Below are positions 46,564 to 57,000 of a stretch of 60,567 nt of DNA, piece after piece. Source of the DNA: Nitrospirales bacterium (GTDB lineage Bacteria; Nitrospirota; Nitrospiria; Nitrospirales; UBA8639); NCBI GenBank assembly GCA_031315915.1, contig JALDRK010000025.1:1-60567 (forward strand), given 5' to 3'. The translations under genes were made by a program, and so were the position numbers. Numbering within the stretch: position 1 is the stretch's first letter; each line of letters opens with the position of its first letter. The notes beneath the pieces are model-generated. The model saw only the letters and a program-made list of their open reading frames with translations, had not been told where the DNA came from and did not search any database.

Positions 46564-49164
46564 ATGGATATGAACCGAATGACGATCAAAGTCCAAGAGG
46601 CGCTGCAGACGGCGTCAGGGATGGCCATGCGCCGCAATCATCAGGGGGTGGAGGTGGAACATCTGCTTCTGGCTTTGTTGGAACAGGAAGGCGGGTTGGC
46701 GCAAGCGATCATTGAGCAAGCCGGTTGTTCGGTATCCGCGGTGAGGAATGCCGCCGAACAGGCATTGCAAAAACTGCCTCAAGTGCAAGGCGCCGGCGGA
46801 GGGCCAGGCCAAGTCCATATTGCCCCGCGTACGGGAAAGCTCTTGACCCAGGCGGAAACGGAAATGAAAGGGCTCAAGGATGAATATCTCAGCGTGGAAC
46901 ATCTGCTCCTGGCCATGGTTGATGAAGGTGGGGTGTTCAAAAGTCTGGGAGTGAAACGCGACAAATTGTTGGCGGGGTTGCAGCAAGTGCGAGGGAATCA
47001 GCGAGTCACCAGTCAGGATCCGGAAGGCACTTATCAGGCATTGGAAAAATATGGGCGGGATCTGACTCGCTTGGCCGGGCAAGGAAAGCTGGATCCGGTC
47101 GTGGGACGCGATGAGGAAATTCGTCGCGTTATTCAAATCCTGTCGAGACGAACCAAAAATAATCCGGTCCTGATCGGGGAACCCGGCGTGGGGAAAACGG
47201 CGATTGTCGAGGGGTTGGCTCAGCGCATCATTAAAGGGGATGTGCCGGAGGGTCTTAAAAAGAAACGAGTAGTGGTGTTGGATATGGGGGCTTTGGTGGC
47301 CGGCGCCAAATTTCGTGGCGAATTTGAAGAACGATTGAAGGCCGTCTTGAAGGAAATTCAATCCTCGCAAGGACAGATTCTGCTCTTCATCGATGAATTG
47401 CATACCGTGGTGGGAGCGGGCGCGGCGGAGGGGGCCATGGATGCCGCCAATTTATTGAAACCCATGTTGGCCCGAGGCGAGATGCATTTAATCGGAGCCA
47501 CGACTTTGGATGAATATCGCAAACATATCGAAAAGGACGCGGCCCTGGAACGGCGATTTCAACCGGTGGTGGTGGATCAGCCCTCGGTGGAGGATACGAT
47601 CTCCATTCTGCGCGGCTTGCGGGAGCGATATGAAGTCCATCACGGCGTGAAAATCAAAGATGCCGCGTTGGTCGCAGCCTCCCGCTTGTCGAATCGCTAC
47701 ATCGGCGACCGATTCCTGCCGGATAAGGCCATTGACCTGGTTGACGAAGCGGCCGCCCGGTTGCGGACGGAAATCGACAGCATGCCGGCCGAAATGGATG
47801 AAATTTCCAGAAAAGTTCTGCAGTTGGAAATCGAGCGGGAGGCCTTGAAAAAGGAAACCGATCCGGCCAGTCAAACCAGGTTGACCAATTTGGAGCAGGA
47901 GTTGAAAGCCAAACAGGAGGCCTTAAAGGATTTGCAAGTTCAATGGGAAGCCGAAAAATCTTCGGTCGGAAAATTACAGCAGATCCGACAGGATATCGAG
48001 GGCGTCAAGCAGCAAATCGAACAGGCAGAACGGCAATATGATCTGAATCGTGTGGCGGAATTGCGCTATGGGACATTGCCGAAACTGGAACGAGCGATGA
48101 AAGACGAAGAAGAGCGATTGGCCAATCAACAGGGCGCCAGCCGATTGCTCAAGGAAGAAGTGGATGAGGATGACATTGCCGAGGTCGTGAGCCGGTGGAC
48201 GGGTATTCCCGTGAGCCGATTGCTGCAAGGCGAAGTGGAAAAACTCCTTCATTTGGACGAATGGCTGCACAAACGCGTGGTCGGGCAGGATGAAGCCGTG
48301 CAGGCGGTCGCGGAGGCGGTGCTGCGGGCACGGTCGGGCATTAAAGATCCCAACCGACCCATCGGCTCGTTTCTCTTTCTGGGACCTACCGGCGTCGGCA
48401 AAACCGAGTTGGCGCGGGCCTTGGCGCATACGCTCTTCGATGACGAAGCGAACATGGTCCGCATCGACATGTCGGAATACATGGAAAAACATACTGTGGC
48501 TCGATTGATCGGGGCCCCTCCCGGCTATGTGGGATTCGAAGAAGGCGGCCAACTCACCGAAGCGGTACGACGCCGACCCTTCTCCGTGATTCTCTTCGAC
48601 GAAATCGAAAAGGCCCATCACGATGTCTTTAACGTCCTATTGCAGGTGCTGGACGATGGACGCTTGACCGACTCGCAAGGCCGAACGGTCGATTTCAAAA
48701 ACACCGTGCTCATCATGACTTCCAATCTAGGCAGCCAGGACATTTTGGAAGCCCAACAACGAAACATGGATTACGAAGGCATTCGGGCTTTGGTCCTCAA
48801 GGAAATCCAGCAACATTTCCGGCCGGAATTTCTCAACCGGGTGGATGAAGTCGTGGTCTTCCATCCGCTCAAGCGGGAGGAACTGGCGCAAATCGTGGAA
48901 ATTCAACTGGAGCGTCTGCGGACCCGGCTGGCGGAACGGCGAATGACGTTGGAACTGTCTCCGGCGGCGGTGGCCGATCTGGCCGCGCGAGGATACGACC
49001 ATGTCTATGGGGCTCGCCCCTTGAAGCGCCTCCTTCAACAGGAAATCGAAACGCCGCTGTCGCGGCTGATCATTCAGGGAAAAGCGGTGGACGGCCAGCG
49101 AATCGTGGGCGACCTGGTCGACGGCAAATTCGTGCTGACCCCCGAAGAAGCAGTGAAATCCTAA
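46564..49164 (+). CDS. clpB: Disaggregase ATPase ClpB
   Basis: The 866-residue protein has the full ClpB order: N-terminal repeat domain ([20 protein letters not shown]), first AAA+ module with [18 protein letters not shown], the long coiled-coil middle domain (about 410-530, [20 protein letters not shown]), and second AAA+ module with [15 protein letters not shown], then the sensor-2 region ([20 protein letters not shown]). With DnaK it rescues aggregated proteins. The start at ATG 46564 follows GAGAGGAGGATGGCG. In the 280 bases upstream I found no clear heat-shock promoter. Confidence 0.98.
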   Translation: MDMNRMTIKVQEALQTASGMAMRRNHQGVEVEHLLLALLEQEGGLAQAIIEQAGCSVSAVRNAAEQALQKLPQVQGAGGGPGQVHIAPRTGKLLTQAETEMKGLKDEYLSVEHLLLAMVDEGGVFKSLGVKRDKLLAGLQQVRGNQRVTSQDPEGTYQALEKYGRDLTRLAGQGKLDPVVGRDEEIRRVIQILSRRTKNNPVLIGEPGVGKTAIVEGLAQRIIKGDVPEGLKKKRVVVLDMGALVAGAKFRGEFEERLKAVLKEIQSSQGQILLFIDELHTVVGAGAAEGAMDAANLLKPMLARGEMHLIGATTLDEYRKHIEKDAALERRFQPVVVDQPSVEDTISILRGLRERYEVHHGVKIKDAALVAASRLSNRYIGDRFLPDKAIDLVDEAAARLRTEIDSMPAEMDEISRKVLQLEIEREALKKETDPASQTRLTNLEQELKAKQEALKDLQVQWEAEKSSVGKLQQIRQDIEGVKQQIEQAERQYDLNRVAELRYGTLPKLERAMKDEEERLANQQGASRLLKEEVDEDDIAEVVSRWTGIPVSRLLQGEVEKLLHLDEWLHKRVVGQDEAVQAVAEAVLRARSGIKDPNRPIGSFLFLGPTGVGKTELARALAHTLFDDEANMVRIDMSEYMEKHTVARLIGAPPGYVGFEEGGQLTEAVRRRPFSVILFDEIEKAHHDVFNVLLQVLDDGRLTDSQGRTVDFKNTVLIMTSNLGSQDILEAQQRNMDYEGIRALVLKEIQQHFRPEFLNRVDEVVVFHPLKREELAQIVEIQLERLRTRLAERRMTLELSPAAVADLAARGYDHVYGARPLKRLLQQEIETPLSRLIIQGKAVDGQRIVGDLVDGKFVLTPEEAVKS

Positions 49165-49777
49165 CAATCCAATCACATGAACAGAAGGAGAAAGCAATCC
49201 TTTCTCCGTCTGTTCTATTCCAAACACTCTCTTGTCATTCTGAGAGAAACGAAGAATCTGAGCCAAGGCACGGCACCATCAAAAATCCCTTCGTCCTCCT
49301 CGCAAGCATTTGGCAGGGATCTCCTCTATGTCATCCTAAACCGTTCCGGCAAAGGATCTGTGCCCAAACCGACCCACACCGAAATCTCGGACTTCTTGGT
49401 GTCTTTCCCGCAAGTCGTTCGGGGAATATCTTTCTCTCTCCCGTCAGTTGTTGGCAGAGCCCTCACAATCCGTCATCCTGAAGCCAAGCGCAGGATCTGT
49501 TTCAAATGTGAAAATTTTTAGGACTTTATCGCGGTCAAAAAAATCTCCCTCCATTTTTAATCTGGAAGAATGATTTGGTTCGGGCGCCATGCGTTGAAAT
49601 ATCCTGCCGATACACACGGCTGGTCTGAGAAACAAACAAGTTATTGCATCGAAAATGAGCTTCACTATGTAAGCTTCTAGAGAACTGATCAAAAAAAGAT
49701 AACCCTTGAAAGATTTTCTCAAATTTTCTAGGGTAGAATTTTCGATGTAAAAACTTTCCTAAAACAAGGAGTCAGCC
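49165..49777. repeat. Gene-free stretch with degenerate GTCATYCTGA...GGATCTG dispersed repeats
   Basis: About 610 bases between clpB and the PAN gene hold no credible gene. Three degenerate copies of the dispersed element that reads GTCATTCTGAG...GAAGAATCTG begin at about 49234, 49329 and 49471 (GTCATCCTAAACC, GTCATCCTGAAGC), each ending in ATCTG. Such elements are common between genes in many Gram-negative genomes. No terminator hairpin is certain. Confidence 0.55.
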
Positions 49778-51724
49778 ATGTCAACACACCTCCTGACTTC
49801 GAAATTGACGAACATTCTTCTTGCTGCCCACCTGTTCGTACTTTTTTCAATTACACAAACCAACAGCGAGACACGACAAGGCGTTCCGATGCGCACGGTG
49901 GCAGAATGGGTGGAACAGAAAAATATGAACCGTCCCGGAGGCGACATCGAGCGGATCGAAATGGAGTCCGGCCAAAAAGATCAGTGTGCGCAAGAATGCA
50001 AAGACAATCCGTTTTGCCGGGCATATACCTGGGTTAAAAAAGACGTTCAGGGTCCCAAACCCGTCTGCTGGTTGAAGGGTGAAGTGCCGAAAGCCGTCTC
50101 GTCCGATTGTTGCGTGTCGGGTGCATTGAATGTCAACAGAAAATTCATCGGAACCTTTGAACCATCCACTGATCTACCGGGAGGCGATTACCTTCATGGG
50201 TTCCTCCCAAAGGCCGATCCTGCCATTTGCAAGCAAGCTTGCGCCCGCGATGGTGACTGCCAGGCGTATACCTATGTCAAGCCCGGCATCCAGGGGACCC
50301 AAGCGATCTGTTATCTGAAAGAATCGGTATCATCACGTGCCTTGAAAAAGGATTGTTGTGTGTCCGGCATCAAGGAGACGGCCCTGGTAATCTTTGATGA
50401 TTTGCCAAATACGGATCTGCCCGGCCAGAATTATAGCGACTTTGCGGTTCCGACCGGCGGCTCAAGCGTGTGTTTGCAGGCCTGCCGTGTCGATCCCGAC
50501 TGCCAGGCGTACACCTACGTCAAATCCACCAGTACCACACCGGAAGGACGATGTTGGCTCAAGACGGGAGTTCCGTTACGGAGGGCGGCAACTTGTTGTG
50601 GGTCGGGGATAAAACGCCCGGGAGGGGAAGCCATGGGGAACACCATGCTCGCATTCGATCTTCCGGGGAGCGATTATCAATGGTTTTATCCGGAAGCGAG
50701 CGATGAAAGCCGGCAGCACACCATCTGTAAAGCGGCATGCGGGGCAGACTCTCAATGCCGGGCCTTTACGCATGTCAAACCTGGATACCAAGGGAAGGCC
50801 CCCGTCTGCTATTTGAAGGATAACATACCGGTACAGTCAGTGAACCGAAACACCTCTAGCGGTTCCAAGGACGCATCCAGGATCGGGATACCGGTTTCAG
50901 GGCCTGGAGCGGCTCCGATTCTCTATTTCACTCAGAACGATCCTGCACGTCAGTTTGCGGGATTGCCGTTTCCCGCGGATATGCCCGATGTCCGGTATCC
51001 CTCCGAATTCAAGAATTGTTCACGGGGTGATGCGGACACGATTCGACGAGCCTGGGCCTTGGCGCATCACCACATGTGGCGGGCCCAACAGGTCATGCAG
51101 CACGTCAATAGACGGGACAGAGAGCGTAACGAACTGTGGAATTACGGGTTTATCGATCGGATGAAGGCGTCTGACGGTTCGTACAATAACTGGGCTCCGC
51201 GCGGATGGTTCGGTGCATATGAAGCCAGGCGATTCCGTCTGGCACGGCGGGCCATCGACAAGGTTTGGAACGAGAGGTTTCGTGGGATGAGCTTTGAAGT
51301 CCAATGTCGGGGTGTCAGTTCCGACGGCGCACATCCCTGTGAAACGGCGAAGGACCCCTTCCCGGCAAATCATATCGTTTTGGGCAAGATTAATTTCTGT
51401 CGGTCTTTCTTCGATGCCAATCGTAGCGACAGGACGAACGCTCAGACGGTGATCCACGAAGTTTTCCATTGGTTGCAGATTCCGGAATCGGCCTACTGGG
51501 TGTCGGACTCCCACGATTTTTGGCGAAGTTGCACGAGGTATGTCGCCGCAAAAAAGGTGTACCACGATGACGCGGCTTTTATTGCGTTGAATCGTGGATG
51601 TCGGGACTGGAATTTCAACCGAACAGTGCTCACGAACGATAATTACGCATGGTTTGCCACACAAGTTGGGACGCGGATTTATGGCGGACAAATGCGGAGC
51701 TTCCCAGCAGAAGACTTTCGTTAA
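49778..51724 (+). CDS. Secreted protein with four PAN domains and a HExxH metallopeptidase domain
   Basis: The 648-residue protein has a signal peptide (TNILLAAHLFVLFSITQTNS). Four PAN/apple-like repeats of about 85 residues follow, each with CxxxCxxxxxCxAYTYVK and ending CYLK...CCVSG (first: CAQECKDNPFCRAYTWVKKD; fourth: CKAACGADSQCRAFTHVKPG, lacking the final CC). From about 420 a metallopeptidase domain follows with HEVFH at 560-564, then SDSHDFW and TRIYGG, resembling the deuterolysin/Lys-specific (aspzincin, M35-like) family. PAN domains bind proteins or sugars; the last domain would cut proteins outside the cell. Clean GC and codon use suggest it is native. Confidence 0.75.
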   Translation: MSTHLLTSKLTNILLAAHLFVLFSITQTNSETRQGVPMRTVAEWVEQKNMNRPGGDIERIEMESGQKDQCAQECKDNPFCRAYTWVKKDVQGPKPVCWLKGEVPKAVSSDCCVSGALNVNRKFIGTFEPSTDLPGGDYLHGFLPKADPAICKQACARDGDCQAYTYVKPGIQGTQAICYLKESVSSRALKKDCCVSGIKETALVIFDDLPNTDLPGQNYSDFAVPTGGSSVCLQACRVDPDCQAYTYVKSTSTTPEGRCWLKTGVPLRRAATCCGSGIKRPGGEAMGNTMLAFDLPGSDYQWFYPEASDESRQHTICKAACGADSQCRAFTHVKPGYQGKAPVCYLKDNIPVQSVNRNTSSGSKDASRIGIPVSGPGAAPILYFTQNDPARQFAGLPFPADMPDVRYPSEFKNCSRGDADTIRRAWALAHHHMWRAQQVMQHVNRRDRERNELWNYGFIDRMKASDGSYNNWAPRGWFGAYEARRFRLARRAIDKVWNERFRGMSFEVQCRGVSSDGAHPCETAKDPFPANHIVLGKINFCRSFFDANRSDRTNAQTVIHEVFHWLQIPESAYWVSDSHDFWRSCTRYVAAKKVYHDDAAFIALNRGCRDWNFNRTVLTNDNYAWFATQVGTRIYGGQMRSFPAEDFR

Positions 51725-52064
51725 TCCCTGATCTCAACAGTCGATGCATTATGCGATGTATGATGGCGATGGAATGAGATTAAGCGTTTCGAAGCGTACA
51801 ACGAGCGATTGACTGTCTTGAACTCGTGCATCAATCTCCGAAAGCGAAACGAAGACAATTGTTTAACAAACAGAGTAGAAGCGGCTCTGAGCATCATTCA
51901 CTCGCGGATCTGGCAATGAACGATATTTGAGAGAGAAGGCATGCATTCGTCAAATATTATTGCTGTCTTGATTGCAGCAGGCGTTGGGCAGGAACAGTTT
52001 TTGCTGAGCTGACAAGAAGAGGTCCGGAGTCTATCCGAAACTTAATAAGAAGCGACCCGTGATC
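51725..52064. other. Intergenic stretch, nothing certain
   Basis: About 340 bases between the PAN peptidase and the first CRISPR relic. An open frame from about 51770 to 51919 reads like protein (KRFEAYNERLTVLNSCINLR) but has no start codon, so it may be a gene remnant. No RNA or terminator recognised. Confidence 0.4.
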
Positions 52065-52166
52065 CGGTTCGTCCTCGCGCCTGCGGGGAACATTCAACAA
52101 TCTCATCTCCGCAGGGCTCTCAGTGTTGGGTTTCAGTCCTCGCCCACCTCGAAAGGTGGTCGCTAA
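52065..52166. repeat. CRISPR relic unit, copy 1 (I-E-like repeat, 36-nt spacer-like piece, second-type repeat)
   Basis: Bases 52065-52093 (CGGTTCGTCCTCG...GCGGGGAACAT, 29 nt) have the form of a type I-E CRISPR repeat. Bases 52094-52129 are spacer-sized. Bases 52130-52166 are a 37-nt repeat beginning GTTTCAGTCCTCGC with the palindrome CCACCTCGAAAGGTGG. The whole unit recurs at 53872-53973 with 93 of 102 positions the same; every difference falls in the repeat parts and none in the 36-nt middle. Confidence 0.7.
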
Positions 52167-52169
52167 GTA

Positions 52170-52532
52170 TTGGTGGCCCTATCTTCTCCGACCTAACCGG
52201 CTTCAATGGGGCCACGGCCGTTCCCACGCCTTCCAGAAGGTCAATCTTGGCAGTCAATCCCAGTTGCTCAGAAGAGAGCCACACCGACCGTTCATGAATG
52301 GGTTCGTCCGGCGCAGACTCTTCCTCCGTCGCCTCCCGTGTCCGCTTGGGCACCATATCCACCCGGCGATGGTGAAACCGCCCGTCCAGCGTCTCCGCAT
52401 TATAGGTGAATTCCCCTGCACCCATTCCAGATAGGCCAATCGTGGGCAGTAGGTAAATTCGTTCAGCATGCGAACCGGGATGAGCGGTTCCTCCGTCACC
52501 TGGCCGGCTTCTTCACCAGTTGTTACCTTCAT
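52170..52532 (-). pseudogene. Broken Cas4 (Cas4-Cas1 fusion, type I-G/U-like) gene fragment
   Basis: A leftward gene with an excellent ribosome site (AAAGGAGGC) starts at 52530-52532. It reads [20 protein letters not shown], the Cas4 N-terminal cysteine motif as in Cas4-Cas1 fusions. After WVQG a base is missing in a G run. Reading continues one frame over: [18 protein letters not shown], then [20 protein letters not shown], again Cas4. Homology stops at VAP near 52213 and the frame runs into the relic CRISPR repeat. The nuclease core and the whole Cas1 part are missing, so it is dead. It marks a lost second adaptation module. Confidence 0.75.
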
Positions 52533-52633
52533 AACATGCCTCCTTTCGGCTATTCAGTTGTCAAAGAGCGGCGAATCACCTTGTTGCCGATTCGCTCGTT
52601 TGTTACACTTCCGCCATTAGGGAGAATTCTTCC

Positions 52634-53203
52634 ATGTCATCAACTGTGATTCAAACTCGCCGCTGGACCCGAAAAGAATTTGACCGCCTGGCTGAAGCGG
52701 GGATTCTCGATCCGAGTGAACGTGTCCAACTCATTGAAGGAGACATCGTCACCATGACCCCACAAAACAGCCCGCATGCGGCGAGCATCGGCAAAACCCA
52801 GCGTGTCCTCGAACGTCTCTACGGATCGAATGTCTGGGTCCGTGTGCAAATGCCCTTGATTATCGACCCCGATTCGGAACCTGAGCCGGATCTGGCCGTT
52901 GTGCCTGGAGCGCCCACCGATTATGTGAACGAACATCCACACATCGCCTTGCTCGTCGTCGAAGTGTCCGATACCACGTTGCCGCTGGATCGTGACCGGA
53001 AACGTACCATTTACGCGCGTGCCGGCATTCCCGAATACTGGATCGTCAATCTGTCTGACCATTGTCTTGAGGTCTACCGAGACCCTTTTGCCTCGCCCGG
53101 CCAACCCGGCTCTTACCGTTCATCCCAAACGCTTAATCCTTCCGAGCATCTTTCGCCTCTTGGTATCTCCGCCTCGATCGCCGTCGCCGGCATGCTTCCG
53201 TAA
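52634..53203 (+). CDS. Uma2-family (DUF820) PD-(D/E)XK nuclease-like protein
   Basis: The 189-residue protein matches the Uma2 family: WTRKEFDRLAEAGILDPSER, VQLIEGDIVTMTP with Glu35, EPEPDLAVV with Asp86, LVVEVSDTT with Glu110, DRKRTIYARAGIPEYWIV with Lys123. These give a complete PD-(D/E)XK active site. Uma2 proteins are expanded in cyanobacteria, Nitrospirota and Chloroflexi and may be mobile-element or toxin-linked nucleases; none has a settled role. It is read from ATG 52634 after AGGGAGAAT. It lies between two copies of the CRISPR relic, suggesting insertion there. Confidence 0.88.
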   Translation: MSSTVIQTRRWTRKEFDRLAEAGILDPSERVQLIEGDIVTMTPQNSPHAASIGKTQRVLERLYGSNVWVRVQMPLIIDPDSEPEPDLAVVPGAPTDYVNEHPHIALLVVEVSDTTLPLDRDRKRTIYARAGIPEYWIVNLSDHCLEVYRDPFASPGQPGSYRSSQTLNPSEHLSPLGISASIAVAGMLP

Positions 53204-53810
53204 TTGCGGACTTCTCATCGCTCGCAGTTGCCTCGCAACGATCTTCCTCACTTCGAATTTCTTTGCCTCCCGTTACGCCTCACGCTTTACGTGATGATGC
53301 TTCACCCTGCACGCGTTTCCTTCCATCAGGCGGGCTACAAGTATACTGCATGCCTTGCTGATTCATACACTGCGTGCCTGACTAAAGTTAATCTTGAAGT
53401 TCGCCCCTCACAACCTTGATGCGGTGCGACCGAAACGCCGTTTCGACTCCTCTGGCACGCAACGCCGGGCGGTTCCACACAGACTTGTCCGCCTGTGCGG
53501 CAAGCGCATAAATCGCCACATCCATACATGCCGTCTTGCCTGCCGCTGCAGCAAATCAAACACCATTGGCCATTTCCCCTCAACCAGCCGCTCAGCGCGC
53601 ATGGGTTCCCAGGGAAAGGGGGCGTGGGATCAGAGGGATCAGAAGAACGTGGAGAAGGGAGATAAGTTCATAGCGAAATCATCTCCGTTGTCACACCTGC
53701 GGCGATCAATCAGGTGGTACATGTGTCGGATGGCTCTGTTGTGGATTCACATCTAAAACTTGTCCCTCCCGCCAATTGGGACGATGAAAAGCGACGATCA
53801 CGGCAGGTCA
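53204..53810. other. Accessory stretch with no callable gene
   Basis: About 600 bases after the Uma2 gene. Overlapping frames of 60-120 codons occur on both strands, rich in Arg, Cys and Trp and without ribosome sites. A leftward segment near 53500-53600 (RLVEGKWPMVFDLLQRQARR) looks protein-like but short; it may be a remnant. Nothing is recognised. Confidence 0.4.
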
Positions 53811-53900
53811 TAGACGGCGATCGCTCCTGCGGGGAACATGGCACTCAAACGATCAGTGGCCAAGCCTAAGTCGGCTCATCCCCGCGCCTACGGAGAACAT
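53811..53900. CRISPR. Two degenerate type I-E-like CRISPR repeats with one spacer
   Basis: Repeats of 29 nt end in GAACAT at 53839 and 53900, exactly 61 bases apart, which is the 29+32 period of type I-E arrays. The second (CGGCTCATCCCCG...CGGAGAACAT) is near the family form. The first keeps only its right half (CCTGCGGGGAACAT). The 32-nt spacer is 53840-53871. The pair looks like the decayed end of an old I-E array. No I-E cas gene is in the window. Confidence 0.65.
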
Positions 53901-53973
53901 TCAACAATCTCATCTCCGCAGGGCTCTCAGTGTTGGGTTTCAATCCTCGCTCACCTCGAAAGGTGGACGCTAC
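53872..53973. repeat. CRISPR relic unit, copy 2, joined to the main array
   Basis: It has the same composition as the unit at 52065-52166: I-E-like repeat (53872-53900), the identical 36-nt middle (53901-53936), and the 37-nt second-type repeat (53937-53973, GTTTCAATCCTCGC...GACGCTAC). A 35-nt spacer-sized piece (53974-54008) then leads straight into the first repeat of the main array. This second-type repeat shares only its first 11 bases with the main repeat. Confidence 0.7.
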
Positions 53974-54008
53974 AAGGTGAAATTTGCGCTGGCGAGGGCC
54001 AAGGATGA

Positions 54009-57000
54009 GTTTCAATCCTTGTTTTGATGGAAGTGCCTTTCTGACGAAAGGATAATTTGAATGAGTGAATGGCGTTTTGGAGTTTCAATCCTTGTTTTGA
54101 TGGAAGTGCCTTTCTGACGATGAGACTAGAAATGAAACCAAGCTTCGATGGTTATAAGTTTCAATCCTTGTTTTGATGGAAGTGCCTTTCTGACGGTCTA
54201 TCCCAGGCGGGATTGGGGGGTGGATATCGGGTTTCAATCCTTGTTTTGATGGAAGTGCCTTTCTGACCAGTATGCGAAGCGGATCGGGATCAGCCGCTCG
54301 ATGGTGTTTCAATCCTTGTTTTGATGGAAGTGCCTTTCTGACCACGGCCGCCGGCGCCACACCCGCACGCTCATGCCGTCGTTTCAATCCTTGTTTTGAT
54401 GGAAGTGCCTTTCTGACTGGTTGGATGCCCGTGCCGATGGTGTTGACGGTGAGTTTCAATCCTTGTTTTGATGGAAGTGCCTTTCTGACGCGGCCCGGTA
54501 CCGGCGATGGCCGGCGGCGATTTCGTTTCAATCCTTGTTTTGATGGAAGTGCCTTTCTGACGTTGTTGATGTCGGTCTCGGCCTTGGCATCCAGGATGAG
54601 TTTCAATCCTTGTTTTGATGGAAGTGCCTTTCTGACACATTGCAGGGGAAAATGAACGTCTCAAAAAAGAAAAGTTTCAATCCTTGTTTTGATGGAAGTG
54701 CCTTTCTGACCAATTTCATCATGTCATCTGTTGGGGACCGGCATTCATGTTTCAATCCTTGTTTTGATGGAAGTGCCTTTCTGACCGCTTTCTTATTCGA
54801 GGCATGAGCCACACATCAACCAAGTTTCAATCCTTGTTTTGATGGAAGTGCCTTTCTGACTGGCTGAGCAGCGTGTGAAGGAAGATGAAGCCATTGGTCG
54901 TTTCAATCCTTGTTTTGATGGAAGTGCCTTTCTGACCCATCCTACCGTAGACAATGGTAAGCGATGGAGTAAGGTTTCAATCCTTGTTTTGATGGAAGTG
55001 CCTTTCTGACCGGAAGGGAGACCGTGCCGTGCAGTTTGATTTGTCCGTTTCAATCCTTGTTTTGATGGAAGTGCCTTTCTGACGACCGAGAGGCGCGGAG
55101 TTTCTCCAGCGCCCCTCGAACGTTTCAATCCTTGTTTTGATGGAAGTGCCTTTCTGACCACATTGACCCTGCCACAGTTGATGTGGCCGATCTCCTGTTT
55201 CAATCCTTGTTTTGATGGAAGTGCCTTTCTGACAACGGGACGACCTTTGATAAGATCCGCCTCCACGAAGGGTTTCAATCCTTGTTTTGATGGAAGTGCC
55301 TTTCTGACCATTTTTCTTTTTCCGATGAAAAATGAAGTCATCCGTTTCAATCCTTGTTTTGATGGAAGTGCCTTTCTGACACGCTCAATGCAGGCATTAA
55401 TGCATCCTTTTATGATGTGTTTCAATCCTTGTTTTGATGGAAGTGCCTTTCTGACCATTCAGGATCGGGAATGGTGGGGGCCGCATCACCAGTTTCAATC
55501 CTTGTTTTGATGGAAGTGCCTTTCTGACTTTGGACGTTGGTGCTCCACACCGATGGATTTCAGGTTTCAATCCTTGTTTTGATGGAAGTGCCTTTCTGAC
55601 ACTATCCACAGCCTGCTCCCACTGTGCGGAATCTGTGTTTCAATCCTTGTTTTGATGGAAGTGCCTTTCTGACTTCAGAGAATAAGAATGGGCTGTAGAA
55701 TATTTACAATAGTTTCAATCCTTGTTTTGATGGAAGTGCCTTTCTGACTTCTGGGCCAATGATGGGGTCTCGCCCTTCTCGCGCATGTTTCAATCCTTGT
55801 TTTGATGGAAGTGCCTTTCTGACACCGAGGAGGGATAGACCATGAGCGACCGAATCACGTTTCAATCCTTGTTTTGATGGAAGTGCCTTTCTGACTGTTT
55901 GGTGTATTGCGGTTAGCCACACAAGCGAACCAGAGTTTCAATCCTTGTTTTGATGGAAGTGCCTTTCTGACTGCATAATGTCGTTCTGTGATACCTGAAT
56001 CGATTCGGTTTCAATCCTTGTTTTGATGGAAGTGCCTTTCTGACTGGCGCAGATGCGCCTGCGCGCGGAGCTCTATCGCTTGTTTCAATCCTTGTTTTGA
56101 TGGAAGTGCCTTTCTGACCCTTGCCCTCCCGAATCACCCAGTACAGATACAGGGGTTTCAATCCTTGTTTTGATGGAAGTGCCTTTCTGACCATTTCCTG
56201 ATTCTGGGTCCACTCCAGGGGTGATGGGGTTTCAATCCTTGTTTTGATGGAAGTGCCTTTCTGACGACGCTCCTACGACACGAAGCAATTGCAGGCCTTT
56301 AAGGTTTCAATCCTTGTTTTGATGGAAGTGCCTTTCTGACACAATTCAGGCAGCGTGGATCCTCTGGATCACTGAGTTTCAATCCTTGTTTTGATGGAAG
56401 TGCCTTTCTGACCGATTTAATCACGAGGAGAGTAGGATTTTCACCACCACGTTTCAATCCTTGTTTTGATGGAAGTGCCTTTCTGACGGAGATCACGCGT
56501 ATGCAGGAATTGAGGTTCTGGATGTTTCAATCCTTGTTTTGATGGAAGTGCCTTTCTGACCGAAGGGGATCGGGCTAGAAGGACTCCGCCCTACGTACGT
56601 TTCAATCCTTGTTTTGATGGAAGTGCCTTTCTGACCTGGAGCAGGAACTGCGTGACACGTTCGGTGAACTGTTTCAATCCTTGTTTTGATGGAAGTGCCT
56701 TTCTGACAATAATCGAAGCCACGCCGATTACCAATCTGGTCAATAGTTTCAATCCTTGTTTTGATGGAAGTGCCTTTCTGACCTCCTCTACGGAGAACTC
56801 GTCCGAGCCTTCGAAGATGTTTCAATCCTTGTTTTGATGGAAGTGCCTTTCTGACAATGAGGACGCCCCTTCAGGCGCGTCACGCGATCCAGTCAGTTTC
56901 AATCCTTGTTTTGATGGAAGTGCCTTTCTGACGGTTTCCGTGGGAATCGCCATTCGGAGTGATGTTATGTTTCAATCCTTGTTTTGATGGAAGTGCCTTT

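Noticed and set aside
53335..53756. Overlapping frames between the Uma2 gene and the I-E relics
   Set aside because: Arg/Cys/Trp-rich in all frames, no start signals, no recognisable domain. Possibly decayed DNA.
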